Source of the DNA: Schistosoma haematobium
Lineage: Eukaryota; Platyhelminthes; Trematoda; Strigeidida; Schistosomatidae
Direction: 5' to 3'
Length of the DNA stretch: 64,000 nt
Assembly (NCBI RefSeq): GCF_000699445.3
Contig: NC_067198.1
Span: 37,919,523-37,983,522, forward strand
A program made the position numbers and the translations under genes. Within the stretch, counting starts at the first letter, position 1; the number at the start of each line of letters is the position of its first letter. The notes beneath the pieces were generated by a model that was given only the letters and a program-made list of their open reading frames with translations, did not search any database and was not told where the DNA came from. Positions 35,219 through 48,800 of this stretch are shown here, in pieces.

Positions 35219-35399
35219 TAAATATACACTCCTTGTCCTCCCTTAAACTAAGAGACTAAAATCGCTTCATATCTTTCCTTCTTTACCATGTCCTTACATA
35301 AAATCTTTCATTTATATATGACACCATTGAGTTAACTGCTTCCATGAATCCAGTGTTCGTCTTGCTGTACTAATGGGGTGTGTCAACTTGGAACGATGA

Positions 35400-35630
35400 A
35401 TGTATGTGTCTGGTCCTACGTTGTAGCTGACAGACTGACTGAACGAAAACACAACTAGGGTCAATCGAATGTATTTGAACACACAAATTGTTTTCACATC
35501 AATCACTCTCTATTCTCGTTCTTTATTCTTTGATCTTCTTAATCTTCTGTCACCAGACATTTCACTTTTTGTTGATGATACATACTACTTATATCTGTCG
35601 ACATCAGTAGCACACACCACATTATGACTA
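35400..35630 (-). repeat. Repeat R1, partial minus copy
   Basis: Matches R1 over CTCTATTCTCGTTCTTTATT and ACATACTACTTATATCTGTC. Confidence 0.6.
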
Positions 35631-35798
35631 TTATTGAATTAGAAGATGAAAGTATTTTATTTTGATCTCATTAGTTGAACATTATTGCGTAATGTGAACA
35701 TAGATCACAGTACCATTAATAACCTAGAGATATTCATGTATTCTTTTAGTTACCATATTAATTTGTTAATCAATAAAACATGTATACTACCTTTCATT

Positions 35799-35808
35799 TT
35801 TATTTATT
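35799..35808 (-). terminator. Candidate polyadenylation signals of gene B
   Basis: Two overlapping AATAAA motifs on the minus strand, about 200 bases after the stop at 36002. Confidence 0.4.
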
Positions 35809-36001
35809 ACCAACCGTTTAAACAAACCGCTTAAATAAAACATTAATACAGATTTCTTTTAAATGATAACTTTAATTTGAAAACTATTAAGAGAAAATAT
35901 TGAAGATTTAAAACGTTATTTTTCCGTGATTTTCTTCATGTGAAAAACACTTGTGTACACCATAATATTGTTTTTTCTGTTTTCCTTCTTGTGTATCTCT
36001 T

Positions 36002-38638
36002 CTAGTTCTTATAAAAAGCTGGATCGTCTAGTGTTTGTTCAGAAAGAAAAAAAAACAGATGAGTAAAGTATGACTGCTCTGAGTTACATAGATTAATTCT
36101 ATGTAAGAAAAATTAAAATTATCTTATAGATTATATCTATGCCGCCTTACCGTATACGCATGCTTGTATGTGTTCAAGAGGACCAAACATTTTAAACTGT
36201 ATGGTATGAGGATAAACTGTTATTTTAATACTGAATAATTTGCCTACACTCTTTTATAAACGTACCTTCTATGATTGTGTACGTATTTACGAAAATTGCC
36301 CGCTTCTTTACCAAAGCACTAATCGTTTAAAACTATCGATATAGTACATAAATGAAATGACTTATTCATTTATATGAAATAATTAGAATAGTAATTATTG
36401 TTCCTTCCGTTTCCCCCCCCCATTGATCCTTGACTGCTGGTTGCATCACATAAGTTGTGTACTTGAAACAAATCTGTCTTATTGCTATATTTCACCTTCT
36501 GAAGATCAAATAATGTTTAGAGCTATCGTAGTAACACTTATCAAAGTTATTAGTAAACCAAGAATAGAATAAGCTCTCCAGAAGTGAAGATAAGTTTAAA
36601 TAATATGCATTAGTTTTAGGTTTTCCATGCTCATCTAGTTTACAAAAATTTTGATTTTATTTAATCAAATAAATACTAAAAACAATCTCCTGTAAAATGA
36701 CTATGAACTAGACACTCATTGAAATGAAAACAATGGTTTTAATAGACTTATCATTGCCATAAATCAGTTAGGAGTTTGTCTTTACAATGTGCTAATATAT
36801 CTTAGTTTTAAGACTGTTAATAGTTATTATAATTTAATTATACAATAAATTGAAAACGGTTTAAGAGTTTATAGATTAATGAACCAAATCATCCCGGCCA
36901 TTGTTGCTACCTTGATGTGGTGGTAGGACTTGCCTATCGTGACGAAGCAACCGAGTTACACTGGCTGGAACAACCGTTCCTCAAGGTCCTACCATGTCAG
37001 ATAGCTCGGTTGAAGAGCGGTAAGACTAAAAGCAACAAACCCAAGGTCCGAAGGCGAAGTCGTACTGCTGACTGTACAGAGGTGTGACAGCAGTAAGGTG
37101 TCTCCTTCAGACAACCAGCATGACAGCGATGCTGCCTTCCCACAAGGAGGGGTGGGGTTAGAAAAGGTCGACCCTAAAAGTGCACACCTCACCTTATCCC
37201 ATGGATATCCGTCTCCGGCGATAAGGTCTCAACAGGTACGGAGCTAACACAGAAATTACTCATAAAAAGGTCGTGTGTGACCGACCTCAAGCAGTTGTTC
37301 CTTGAGCACTACGGTCACGCTCTCAGGTCACTAAGACCACCTCTAATCCGATTTCCTTTTTAGGTACCTCCAGAAGAACCCTTCCACGGTGTGGGCAACC
37401 AGGAAGTGATAACCGCCCTCATACCTCCAACAGCACTCAAGACAACTGAACCAAATCATTGAGGTTTTATTTGATAAATATTGAGTACTTAACTTTAGAA
37501 TTATTTACAAATGAGTTATAACAGTAGAGATATTTTATATAAAAACGATTGTTTCCATCAGAAGGGGTCTCGTGGAGATCATAGGAATTTCAGTAGTTGA
37601 AATCATGAGTCAATTGAAGCTAAACAACAGGTGAGGAGTCCCACAATAGGACGAAACGGCCGTCCAGTGCTTCCAGGTTTTTCATGGCGGTCTGGTTTCA
37701 GTTGACTTATGATCTTAACTATTGGGATTATTTCTATACTTTAACAAGCCAAACAAAAAAGATTCAGTTTAAAACTACTTAGTTAAAATCATTCTTTTAT
37801 ATTATTTGCATAAAATAACAATAGCACATATATATTTGAAAAGAAGGTTTGTAGTGGTTACTGAACTTTCAAGATAAGTTTCACTTTAGAGTAACTCTAG
37901 TTAGACAACTAGTTAGATAAGACTAGAAAGAACTGAAGGACTGTTTAGTTCCAATATCAGATTCCTTATCAGTTCAAATCAATTATGACGTCAAAAATTG
38001 TTTCAAGTACCTAAAAGCCTCATCTTTAGAAAATTACATCAAGACGATTGTATCAGTTTCAATTAGATTCGGTATGTGTTATAGAAAAACTCATAAATGG
38101 ATCAACATAATGAAAGATTCAATCTTTAATTGATTCATATAATAATCATTTCATAATGTGTTATAAAGATATTAGTTTGTGAACAACAATATATCTTAAT
38201 AGACCGACATTCTAACTGTTTATGTTGTCAGGCAGAATTTTAATAGTCCTAGGGTTTATAAACAAAAAGGTACAAGTATTTGCAAATAGGTGTCTATGGA
38301 AGATACTAAATGTTTTTTGGCCGGATACCATCAGTAACAGCCTACTGTAAGAGAGAACAAACCAACTTCGAAATGAAGAGAAAATTTGGCAAAGACCTTG
38401 GAAGTAAATAGGGTACACATTTAGGAAATCAATAAAATGCATCATTAGGCAAGCGCTATTTTGGAATCCTGAAGGAAAGAGGAAAATAGGAAGGCTAAAT
38501 AACATACTTCATAGGGAATCGGAATCAGACATTAATATAAAGAATGGCAACTAAAAAAACTGGAAAGGATTACCCAGGACAGGGTTGAATGGAGAATGTT
38601 GGTGGTCGGTCTATGCTCCTCCACGAGGAGTAACAGGC

Positions 38639-38718
<80 letters not shown>

Positions 38719-41700
38719 CTTCAAGTGAATTCTTTCAATCCGTACATCGTTTTATATTTTATAGCCGACAAAATAGCATGTAATACATTTTAAACTTACT
38801 AATGATAAAGGAACTATTAATAAATTATATGATGAAGAATAACGTAAATTACTTGACTTCCGAACTTGTTTAGGTAATTTTATTGAAACCTCTTCACCAA
38901 TTTTTTTGCCTATTATTATAAGAAAGATAAATAGTTTTATATTAAAATAGATAATATAGGAGAAATTGTAAACCTTTTTTTCTCATTTACCTTGTCCCTG
39001 AAAAACATTATTACATAATATATTGTATTAAGATCTGTTAATTGCAATTTACCAAAGCTGGCTGTCCCGTGCTTTCTGGTTTTCGATGGTGGTCTAGCAT
39101 CAATTGACTTATGAATTCAGTTTTTAAATTACTACAATCTCCACGAAATCCCCCTTCTGATTGTATTCATCATATGCTCACTAGTGACTGTTTCCAAGAG
39201 TTATTACCTGAAGTTCTAGTGAGAAGCCGTGACCAGTGAATTTCGATCGGGTTTGTTGTGAGATTGTAATTCACTGAAGACGATGGTAAACGGTGGCGCA
39301 ATTTCGTGGATCGGCTGAAGTTAGACATTAACGCTGTTGGATGCCGGATCAGTGGTCTAGACGTTAAGTGTTTGCTGAAGAGACCGTTAAGTGCTGGGTT
39401 CAAATCCCGCAAGGTGAGATCGTGGATGCGCACAGACTAGGAGCCCCATACTAGTATGAGACGGCCCTCCAGTGCTTCCAGGTTTCCCATCTTGATCTAG
39501 CTTCAATTGGCTCATGAATTTAACTATTAAATTGCCTATTGATAACTTTTAGTAATGACAAACTAAATTGTAATAAATATTCAATTAACAAAATAAAACC
39601 TTTTGGTTTGTAAATAGTGTAAAAATTACCTTTCTTTTTGCGTCCAATTCTGATTTCTCTTTGAAAGTCTCGTTCATACTCTAGTGAAAATAAAATTTAC
39701 ATAAGCAATAATAAAAAAAATCGACAAGCCTATAATTTATAGACAAATCAATCACGTATAAAATAACAGGTCTCGGATTTTGGTGCGAAATTCACTCATC
39801 CATTTGGATAAATAGAGTTTTGACATCATAGCTGATGTCAGTTTGTAATGAAAACCATAAATCTAATTACTAGCCTTAACCATCAACTGTAAATCATAAT
39901 TCTAATTCCTCACACAAATTTATAACCCTCATTTGGTTCTGGTTAATAAGTGAATACTCTCAATGTCACTTTAGCATCACTCAAAGGTCGTCCATAATTT
40001 ATATTCTCGCCAAAATATCAGTATAATCTGGTGGTACTTAATAAAATGTAGAACTAACTAAGCATAATTTCTTGTTGGAAGATAGTATGTACTTTTACAG
40101 TTCTAACTCTATTTGTATAAAGGCATAGCTCAGAAGAAAGATTTAGGTGTTATTATATTATTCATAATTTTTTCTGATTAGCGTTTTTCTAGCGAGTTGG
40201 TTTTCTACGGGACGGGGTCGCTAACCCTATACTCAACCCTCCTCCCTTATCCAGGCTTGGGACCAGCAGTAGCCCCAGAGAGGCTCCAGGCCTATGCTCT
40301 ATTGAGAGTAGCAGGCGTAAACAAAACATTAAACAAACATATTATTCATAATCAGTGTTCGAATAGGGAAATTTCCATCGACCATTTTTTTAGATTATCA
40401 TCAGTGTTTCCTTCAAAAATAAATGAGCTATTTTATTTACGTCACTTGTAACTAAAATGTGATAATTTTAGTAGTTAATACCTTTCGCAACCTATTTATT
40501 CTAATCTCCATTATGAACTACGACCAAGGGTTATTACCTGAAGTTCTAGTGAGAAGCCGTGACTAGTCGATTTCGATCGGGTCTGTTGTGAGATAGTAAC
40601 TCACTGAAGACAATGGTAGACGGTGGCGCAATTTCGTGGATTGGCTGTAGAGTAATGTGTTCTTTTGTGAATCAACGGATATATTTTCTTTATATTCATT
40701 CTGTTTTTAATATTTTAGCATAGATTGTTTTCAGTAGAATTCATATATTTGTCTATATACATTGATTATTATATTCAACGTTGTATCATGAAGCTTTTTG
40801 ATGTATTCACTCATTAATGTTTATGTGTGTATCATACTTAAGTAAATTTCAAAAATATTTCATTGCTCACCTGGACCTTCATCATCATCTTCTTCTTTAG
40901 GCTTTTTAGTATGTTTCTCCTGTATTGGTTTCTCATCCTCTTCATCTTCTTCCTTTTCTAAATTAAAAATAATCATAATTATATATATAGTGTTGTTCAT
41001 TGTTTAAAGTAATCCACAATTTCAATCGTTGTGATCATGAGTCAATTGAAGTTAGACCACCATGGAAAACCTGGAAGCATGGTGGTCTAGCTTCAATTGA
41101 CTCATGATCTCAACTATTGAAATCACTACAGTCTCCACAAAACCCCTTCTGATACCAGTCCATAGTTGCTTATTTTTCGTATAAATGAAATGTTTCTTTA
41201 ATTTGTGATCATTGCTGTCACCAGACAGCGTTAGTGTTTTACTTCAGAAGTTTTCGTATCTAGTGAATAGCACAAAAATCTAAGTTATTATATGTTCGAC
41301 AAGTTTATTTATGTCTTAATAAACTAAATGTGTATCAGCTCAAAAAGTTATCATATTGAATGGAAAATTATTTTGGTACATCTAATGCAAATAACTCAAT
41401 TTTATTTTAATTAAGATCATCAATTTTCTTTTTTGAATGATTACAATGTGGTATATGCTACTGATCTCGACAGATATAAGTAGTATGTATCATCACTCGA
41501 AAGTGAAATGCCTCGAGGCACAATGTTAAGAAGATCGATGAAAGTAGAATGAGAACATAGAGTGATTGGCGTGGAAACGAGGGTACAATGAAGTCTGAGA
41601 CGATTGATTGAAATTTTGCAAATGAAGTATATACTGTATGGCTTTCAGATTTTACTAATATTTCCTGTAACTTGTGTGTTCAAATACATTGGATTGATCC

Positions 41701-42798
41701 CACTTGTTTTCTCGTTCACTACAACAACATAGGTCTTGTTATCAACTTCTTATTGCCATAGACTATTATGACATTCATTTAACTAACAAACAAAATTTCT
41801 ATTATCAGTTTAGGTGTTGTGGAGATTGTTAAGTTTTTGATTGAAATCATGAGTCAGTTGAAGCTAAATCCCCATGGAAAACCTGGAATCATTGTACAGC
41901 CGTTTCGTCCTAGTACGGAACTCGTCAGAAGTGCGCATCCACGGTCGCTCACCCCGCGAGATTCGAACCCAGAACCTATCAGTCTCGCGTCAGGCGTTTA
42001 ACTAACTAGACCACTGAGCCGAAATGTCTTACCTCAGCCAATCCACGAAGTTGCGCGACCATCTTCCATTGTACCGAGATAGACCCCTGTTTCTACCCTA
42101 CACGGATTAGCACCACGGGTCATGGCTTCTCACCAGGAGTCCCTTAATGGGACGAAACGGCCGTCCAGTGCTTCCAGGTTTTCCATGGTGGTTAAGCTTC
42201 AATCGACTCACGATTTCAATCAAAAATTTCTATTCCCTGATCTGTTATATTAATTATGTTAATTAAATATGTTTAACTTAAAGCATATACAAGACAAAAG
42301 ATGATTCCATAAAGAAAGACATCAAATATGTCTTATTGTTATTGAGAAATAAATTGACGAATAAATACATAGCCAAATGAACACAGTAACTTAACAATAA
42401 TCAAAAATGATATAGTTCATTACAAAGAATTATTCACATTCAATAGATATTTTCATATTTGTGGCAAACTTTCAACAACTAGATTATTACACAATCAATC
42501 ATAAAGATAATCGATTGTTGAAGAAAGCAATACAAAATTGTAACTGGGTAATTTGTTAATTAAATGATCACATAACAATGATCAAATATTATTACTGTTG
42601 AAGTCATCTATTGTTATAATTTAGTTGATTTTATAAGTCATAAATCTTTTCGATATATACTTATTAATTTCATTTACCTGGTGTCGTTCTTGTAACTCTT
42701 CTATCAACTTTAACTTCTGCTCTTGACTTTCGAGTTGTTTCTTCTGGAAACATTGAAACAAACAATTATATTTTCAATTAATTCTTTCTAGTTATTAC

Positions 42799-42848
<50 letters not shown>

Positions 42849-45800
42849 TGAAAAGATCATGAGTTCATTTAAACTAAACCACCATGGAAAACCTAGACGG
42901 CCGTTTCTTCTCAGTTAGGGACTCCTCATCAGTGCTCATCTATGATCTCGCCTTTCGAGATTCAAGCATATCGGTCTCGCGTGCGAACGCTTAACCCCCC
43001 ACTAATTTATTTAATAAGACTTGAGGCTTGATAGTTGTAATAATATCTAGTGATCAGTTAATATTTGTAACTAGATTGGTGTTATTATAATGTCAAGCAT
43101 ACTTGTAATGCAGAAAAATGTTTCAACTGCAATCATTAACAAACATGTTCCCAAGGGATAATTTTCTTGAAATAACGATGAAATACATCAAAACTGAATG
43201 AATCTTAGCTGAAAAACACCTCGAACGATTAGAATATTTCAGATCAAGATTTCTTTTATCTATAGTAAGTTGTGTACTACTTTACATACTGAGATGAGTG
43301 TAAAATAAGAAACTTCCAAATTTTTGATAGATGTAAAAGTATTCAGAAGCAAAATGCGAGAATTTGAATTCTCTTATCATTTAGAGTGTATTTTAGGTTA
43401 AATAGGTTATGCTTCCATATAAAGACGAAACTTCTCAGTCATAAGACATAAACTACAAACAATATTCAGATATATTTGTCTTTTCATGACTTCAAATAAA
43501 CAAATACATTTTATGAACCCTAGAACGATTCAACTTATTGGAAACCTGTTCATGTAATATTTTGTATGAGATCTTAAAATACATCAGACAAAAAAGATTT
43601 ATTCAGGACTAAAATGATATTGCTTCTGAATAGTTCATCGAAAAATATATCAAAACAAATCTGTTTCATAAACAAAGATGGATATTGGGTAGCAATGGGA
43701 TCCAGGAAGCGATTTTCATCCTATTCAAGGCTCGTCAGCTGGATGTACTTGCATTTCAGAGTTGATGTTCACTCTGGGACTCAAACTCAGTAACGTTCGC
43801 TTCAAACACCATCAAATTTTCCATTTATCTACTGAATCTGTTTCAAAATATGACAATATCATGAAAATTTCCCATCACTTGTTTAATTATCAAGACTTTA
43901 GGTTGAAACTTTTCAATGTATCAGTTCTCTTCAAAGTTTTCAATAAAATTCAGGCAAATAATGATATTTTACTAGCTATTAACTTAAAAAATCAACAGGA
44001 GAGTGCTGGTTGGCGGCCTATGCTCCTTCACGAGGAGTAACAGGCGTAACTAAGTAATTTTAATTAAATATTTTGATTTGCCGAACCAATAGTAATTGAA
44101 AAACTCAAATCTGATTTATGTATCCACATAAAGAGATAATAACCAACTTATCATTACTTTGATAAATTCACAGCTTGGACTAATATCACCAGAAACCATT
44201 ACCTTTTTTGTTATTATCATTATTATTATTTTATTATCAGTGTGAGGTTGTAGAAATAGTTGATTCCTTAATTCAGATCATGAATCGACCAATATTAGAG
44301 CACCATTGAAAACCTTGAAGAAGTGGATAGTCGTTTCGTCCTAGTACGAGACTCTTCAGCAGTGCGTAATTAATTAGTAGATATTTTGTTATGAAGTCTT
44401 TGCCAAACTAATTCTTGTACACCGAAATCATCGGTTTCTTCAATTAATTCAATTCTTTGATCTTAGATAAACTTTTTAAATTTTGTATAACTACTATGTT
44501 ACACTTCAGTTTCGAATTCTAGTTAGTTTCCTCATCATTTTTTTATATCTTCTATATCTATATTTAAATGATATGAAACTTATGTAAACTTTTATCAACC
44601 TTTTTTCTCCTCACACATTCATCTTATTTGTTCTTGAACTTTATTTAATTTTTACCTCAACCCTCATATTTTGTGGATTCTATCTTCAAGTGACCTTACA
44701 CTTACTCGTGTACAGATATGTATGTTCAACCAGGTCTGTTGGGAGATAACAACTCATTGAAGACAGTGGTGTACGGTGGCGCAACTTCGTGGATTGGTTG
44801 AAATTAGACATTAACACCGTTGGATGCCGGCTCAGTGGTATAGTGGTTAAGTGCTTGCGCGCGAAGCCAGTAGATCCTGGGTTCGAAACCCGCGTGGTGC
44901 GGGATCGTGGATGCGAGCTGCTGAGGAGTCCCATGCTAGGACGGAACGGCCGTCCAGTGCTTCCAGGTTTTCCATGGTGGTCTAGCTTCAGTCGACTCAT
45001 GATTTCAACCTGTGAGTTATGTATATAGTCATTATTTATAATCTTCATTATTCTAATATAATTCATCATCAATGTTGATTGCTTCATATCATATGATTAT
45101 CTCGATGTTACAATTTAGTATACATATATATGGTTGTGATCAACTAATGGTAAACCATTATGTAAAGGCAAGCAACTGTATCAAAATTGTACGATATTTT
45201 TTATACATATAGGACGTACCTGTCGGAGGCACTGTAAAGAAATTTAGTTAACGCAAGAAAAAAAACGATATTATCTTAACAAAGAAGGTATTTCTACAAG
45301 TTTATGTCATTAAAACAATTGAACTCAGTAATGGCCAATACTTGACAGCTATAATGAAAAATTGTGTTTTCCTATTAATATACTTATTTCCACAAACAAT
45401 TGAAGGGCGGTAATATAATATGGACATACAAATATATATGGTGATTATGTACAGTCATAATAAATTACAATCACTTGAATACTATTATATTCTAGTGAAG
45501 ATTAAATTGCAGTTAACTTTTGAAACCTAGTAATGGACTAATATTATCTATATATTTTTATTGTATAACTCGATTATGCACATCTATATTCCTCTTATTA
45601 TAAGCTTCATTTCGACTTACAGACTATTATTAGACGACTTATTGTTCCTAAATTATGTTTAGTTTATTGATTACAGTTTCTTACATTCATAGCCACTATT
45701 TGCACAAATTTTATTTCCTATATTATGGTGTGATGTGGTCTATTTGGCTGGTATATAAACTAATTATGTTTGAAATAGATGATTCGCATAGTGGAAGATG

Positions 45801-48800
45801 TTATTGCCGTTCTGAACTCAACTGGAAAAGCTAGGAGAATAAAAGGACCAATAAGGATGACAAGTTGTTCATACAAGTCGAAAGTCATTGGTTTGGCACA
45901 GTATTAATATTGTATAAGTGACATTTCGATTAGCGAATAAATCAGGTGATAATTAACCAGACTTAAAGTCATAACCAATATCATCAACTTTATGATTAAA
46001 ACTTTCACTGAAATTAAAAATAATGTTCCTCATTGATATTTGCCACACTTTTCTAAGCTTTACTATTTGTTAATTATTTTTAATTTCATCCCTTGAATGT
46101 CTAAATTCTAACGTTCAAACTCTAGCGAATGAAGGAAAATTCTATTCTATAAATACTTGCTCATGAACTATGTAAATAATTTATAAATTTTAATAGTTGA
46201 ATTCACGAGTCAATTGAAGCTAGACCACAATGGAAAACCTGAAAGCACTGGACGGTCGTTTCATTCTAGTATGGGACTCCTAGGCTGTGCTCATCCACGG
46301 TCCTATCTCGGGAGACTCGAACCCAGGCCCTAGCAGTCCTGATTATAATCATCATATGTTCACTAGTGAATGGCTTCAAGAGGTATTTACTGGAGTTCTA
46401 GTAAGAAACAGTGGCCAGTGAAGTTCAACTGGGTCTGTTGTGAGATAGTAACTCACTGAAGACAATGGTGGAGATTGATAGGTTCCGGATTCGAATCTTG
46501 CGACGCGGTAAGGTGAGTTCTCACTATTGAGAAGTCGCAAACTAAGATGAAACGGTGGTCCAGTGCTTCTAGGTTTTCCATGGTGATCAAGCTCTGACTG
46601 ACTCATGAATTTAACTATTAAAATTATTATAATATCCGCAAAATCCCCTCTGATTATAATTTATAAATTACTAAGTACGTAATTAAGCTGAATCGGGGGA
46701 AATGGTAATCAAATGATTGGAGATTAAAAAATCAGATTAATTAATGGAGTTTATGATTGGTGATGAATGTTAATCATTCCATTTTAAAGAAAGTATCCAT
46801 ACGAAAGTGTATTTTTTAATTAAAGAGGTTTTGTAAGGACATATTTTACATATTACGTAATGTATAAAAGAAAAATATTATTTACTCAGTTGGACAGTAA
46901 TAGGACTTACCTTTACGTGGTGCTTTAGTAATTTTTATAGTACGTGGTATTATGGTTTCTTCACTCTCGATTTCTGTAAAAACTTCCCATCCTTTTTCTA
47001 AAATAACGGAAAATAAATTAAGACATCGATTAGTTTCATCCAACCATATACTGGTAATTCTGTATGATTATCCTGTACCATCATGTTAACCTTTGAAATG
47101 ATTTGATTCATGTAAAATAGTAGTAAATACTGATAGATATATGATAAATATCATCCTAGTTATTAAAAGATCAGAGTTGACTATCATAGAGTGGCTATAC
47201 TCAAATATATGGACATTTGGACTTTGATGAAATGATAGCACGTCATCTGAAGTAGGACTTGAAATTATTGAGTGTGATTACGTATAAAACTGTAAAATGA
47301 TACTAAAGAAAATTCCTCAAGTAACCATTTAAGTCCTAAACGTTAATGGAAAGATTCAAACAACCAAAACAGAATGAATAAAAACTTCACCCCATTACAC
47401 AAGCTAGTGACTAACTGGACTCGGTAGCTAAGTGGATGACATACTGGCTTTTGGAGTGAACGTTAATGGGTTTGAATCCTGGAGTGAACATCAGTTCTAA
47501 GATGCAGGTGCATACAGCCGATGAGTCATAAGTAGGACGAAACGCACGTCATGTATTCTACTGCTAGCCACCATTTATTTCTGCTTACATTGTTCTTTAT
47601 ATTTTGACAGTTCTCCAATTAATGTTTATTTGTGATGAAAATTAACCTTATGTTGTAGATGATTACTTTCTAATACTAGCTAGATTACGAGAAAAAGAAC
47701 GTAGAACTATTTGAGCAATATGAAAACAAACATATCAATTTATTACATTTCACCTTGAGGTACTGTGAACTGCATTGTTCTTTCTTGTTTGCCTCCAGTT
47801 CCAGAAATATTGTACTCTTTTATTGTATTCCAGTCACTCCAATCTATTTAATTCAGAATATATCTGGTGAAATTCATTTTACCCGTCTCTTCTTCCACAA
47901 ATGAACTATTTTCGTCACCACCACTTTTAACCTTTAGCCTACCTTTATCGCAAACATAAATAATAAAATATTAAGTAAATGTTGCAGTTTATATTTCATA
48001 AATAGTTTTATGTATATGACATTGTTGATTAACGATAACAATCAAATCTATTATACAACTCGTTATGATAATTAACATTAAAGAGTATAAATTAAGAATG
48101 GCGTGGTGAATGTTATGTATGCTTATCGACATAAATAGTGTGTAACAATAATCGGAAGTGAAAAACTTGGCAGCAGTAGGCTATGAAGGTTGACTTGATA
48201 ACAACAGGATCGGAATTCGAAAGAATCATACAGAATGTGAAAGACAAGTGATATGAATTTGAAAATGAAGTATTTTAGTGTATAGTTCCCATATTTTACC
48301 AAGATATTCTGTTTTTTCGTGTTAAAATGCATTGGTTATCCCCCACTTGTGTTCCCGTTCAAAACAGTACTGGTGTGGTGTATGCTACTTATATTGACAG
48401 ATATAAGTAGTATGTACCACTAATTACAAGTGAAAAGTCTGACAGCAGACGATTAAGAAGATCGTATTAAGGACAACAGGAATGTAAACAGGATGTAACT
48501 GTAATAATAAAAAGAATGGAGGAACGATAAAGTTAGTAAGAGACAATTGGTAGATCATGTGCAAATGAAGTTTTTAATGTACGGTCTTCATATTTTAGCA
48601 AGACATTCTGTTCGAAAATGTTGGTCTTTATTTTCTACTAACATTTTACCGATCATTGTATAAGTGTAAGGTTTTAAAGTCACATTCAAAGTTGATCGAT
48701 CACTTCAGATTGAATGCAGTACTGGGAAAATTATATCATCGTTTAAATGTGCTATTGTATAATGGTTGATTGAACTGTTGTATGATTTTACTTCGTAATT

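Noticed and set aside
38640..38719. TAAG array as a CRISPR-like or telomere-like repeat
   Set aside because: It is the simple-repeat 3' tail of the adjoining RTE fragment.
38989..38996. Short exon-like segment on the minus strand near 38990 between the last two exons of gene B
   Set aside because: It would be 7 nt, not a multiple of three, and would shift the frame.
44655..44678. Candidate 24-nt micro-exon of gene B on the minus strand
   Set aside because: The acceptor lacks a pyrimidine tract and the phase-1 frame hits a TGA.
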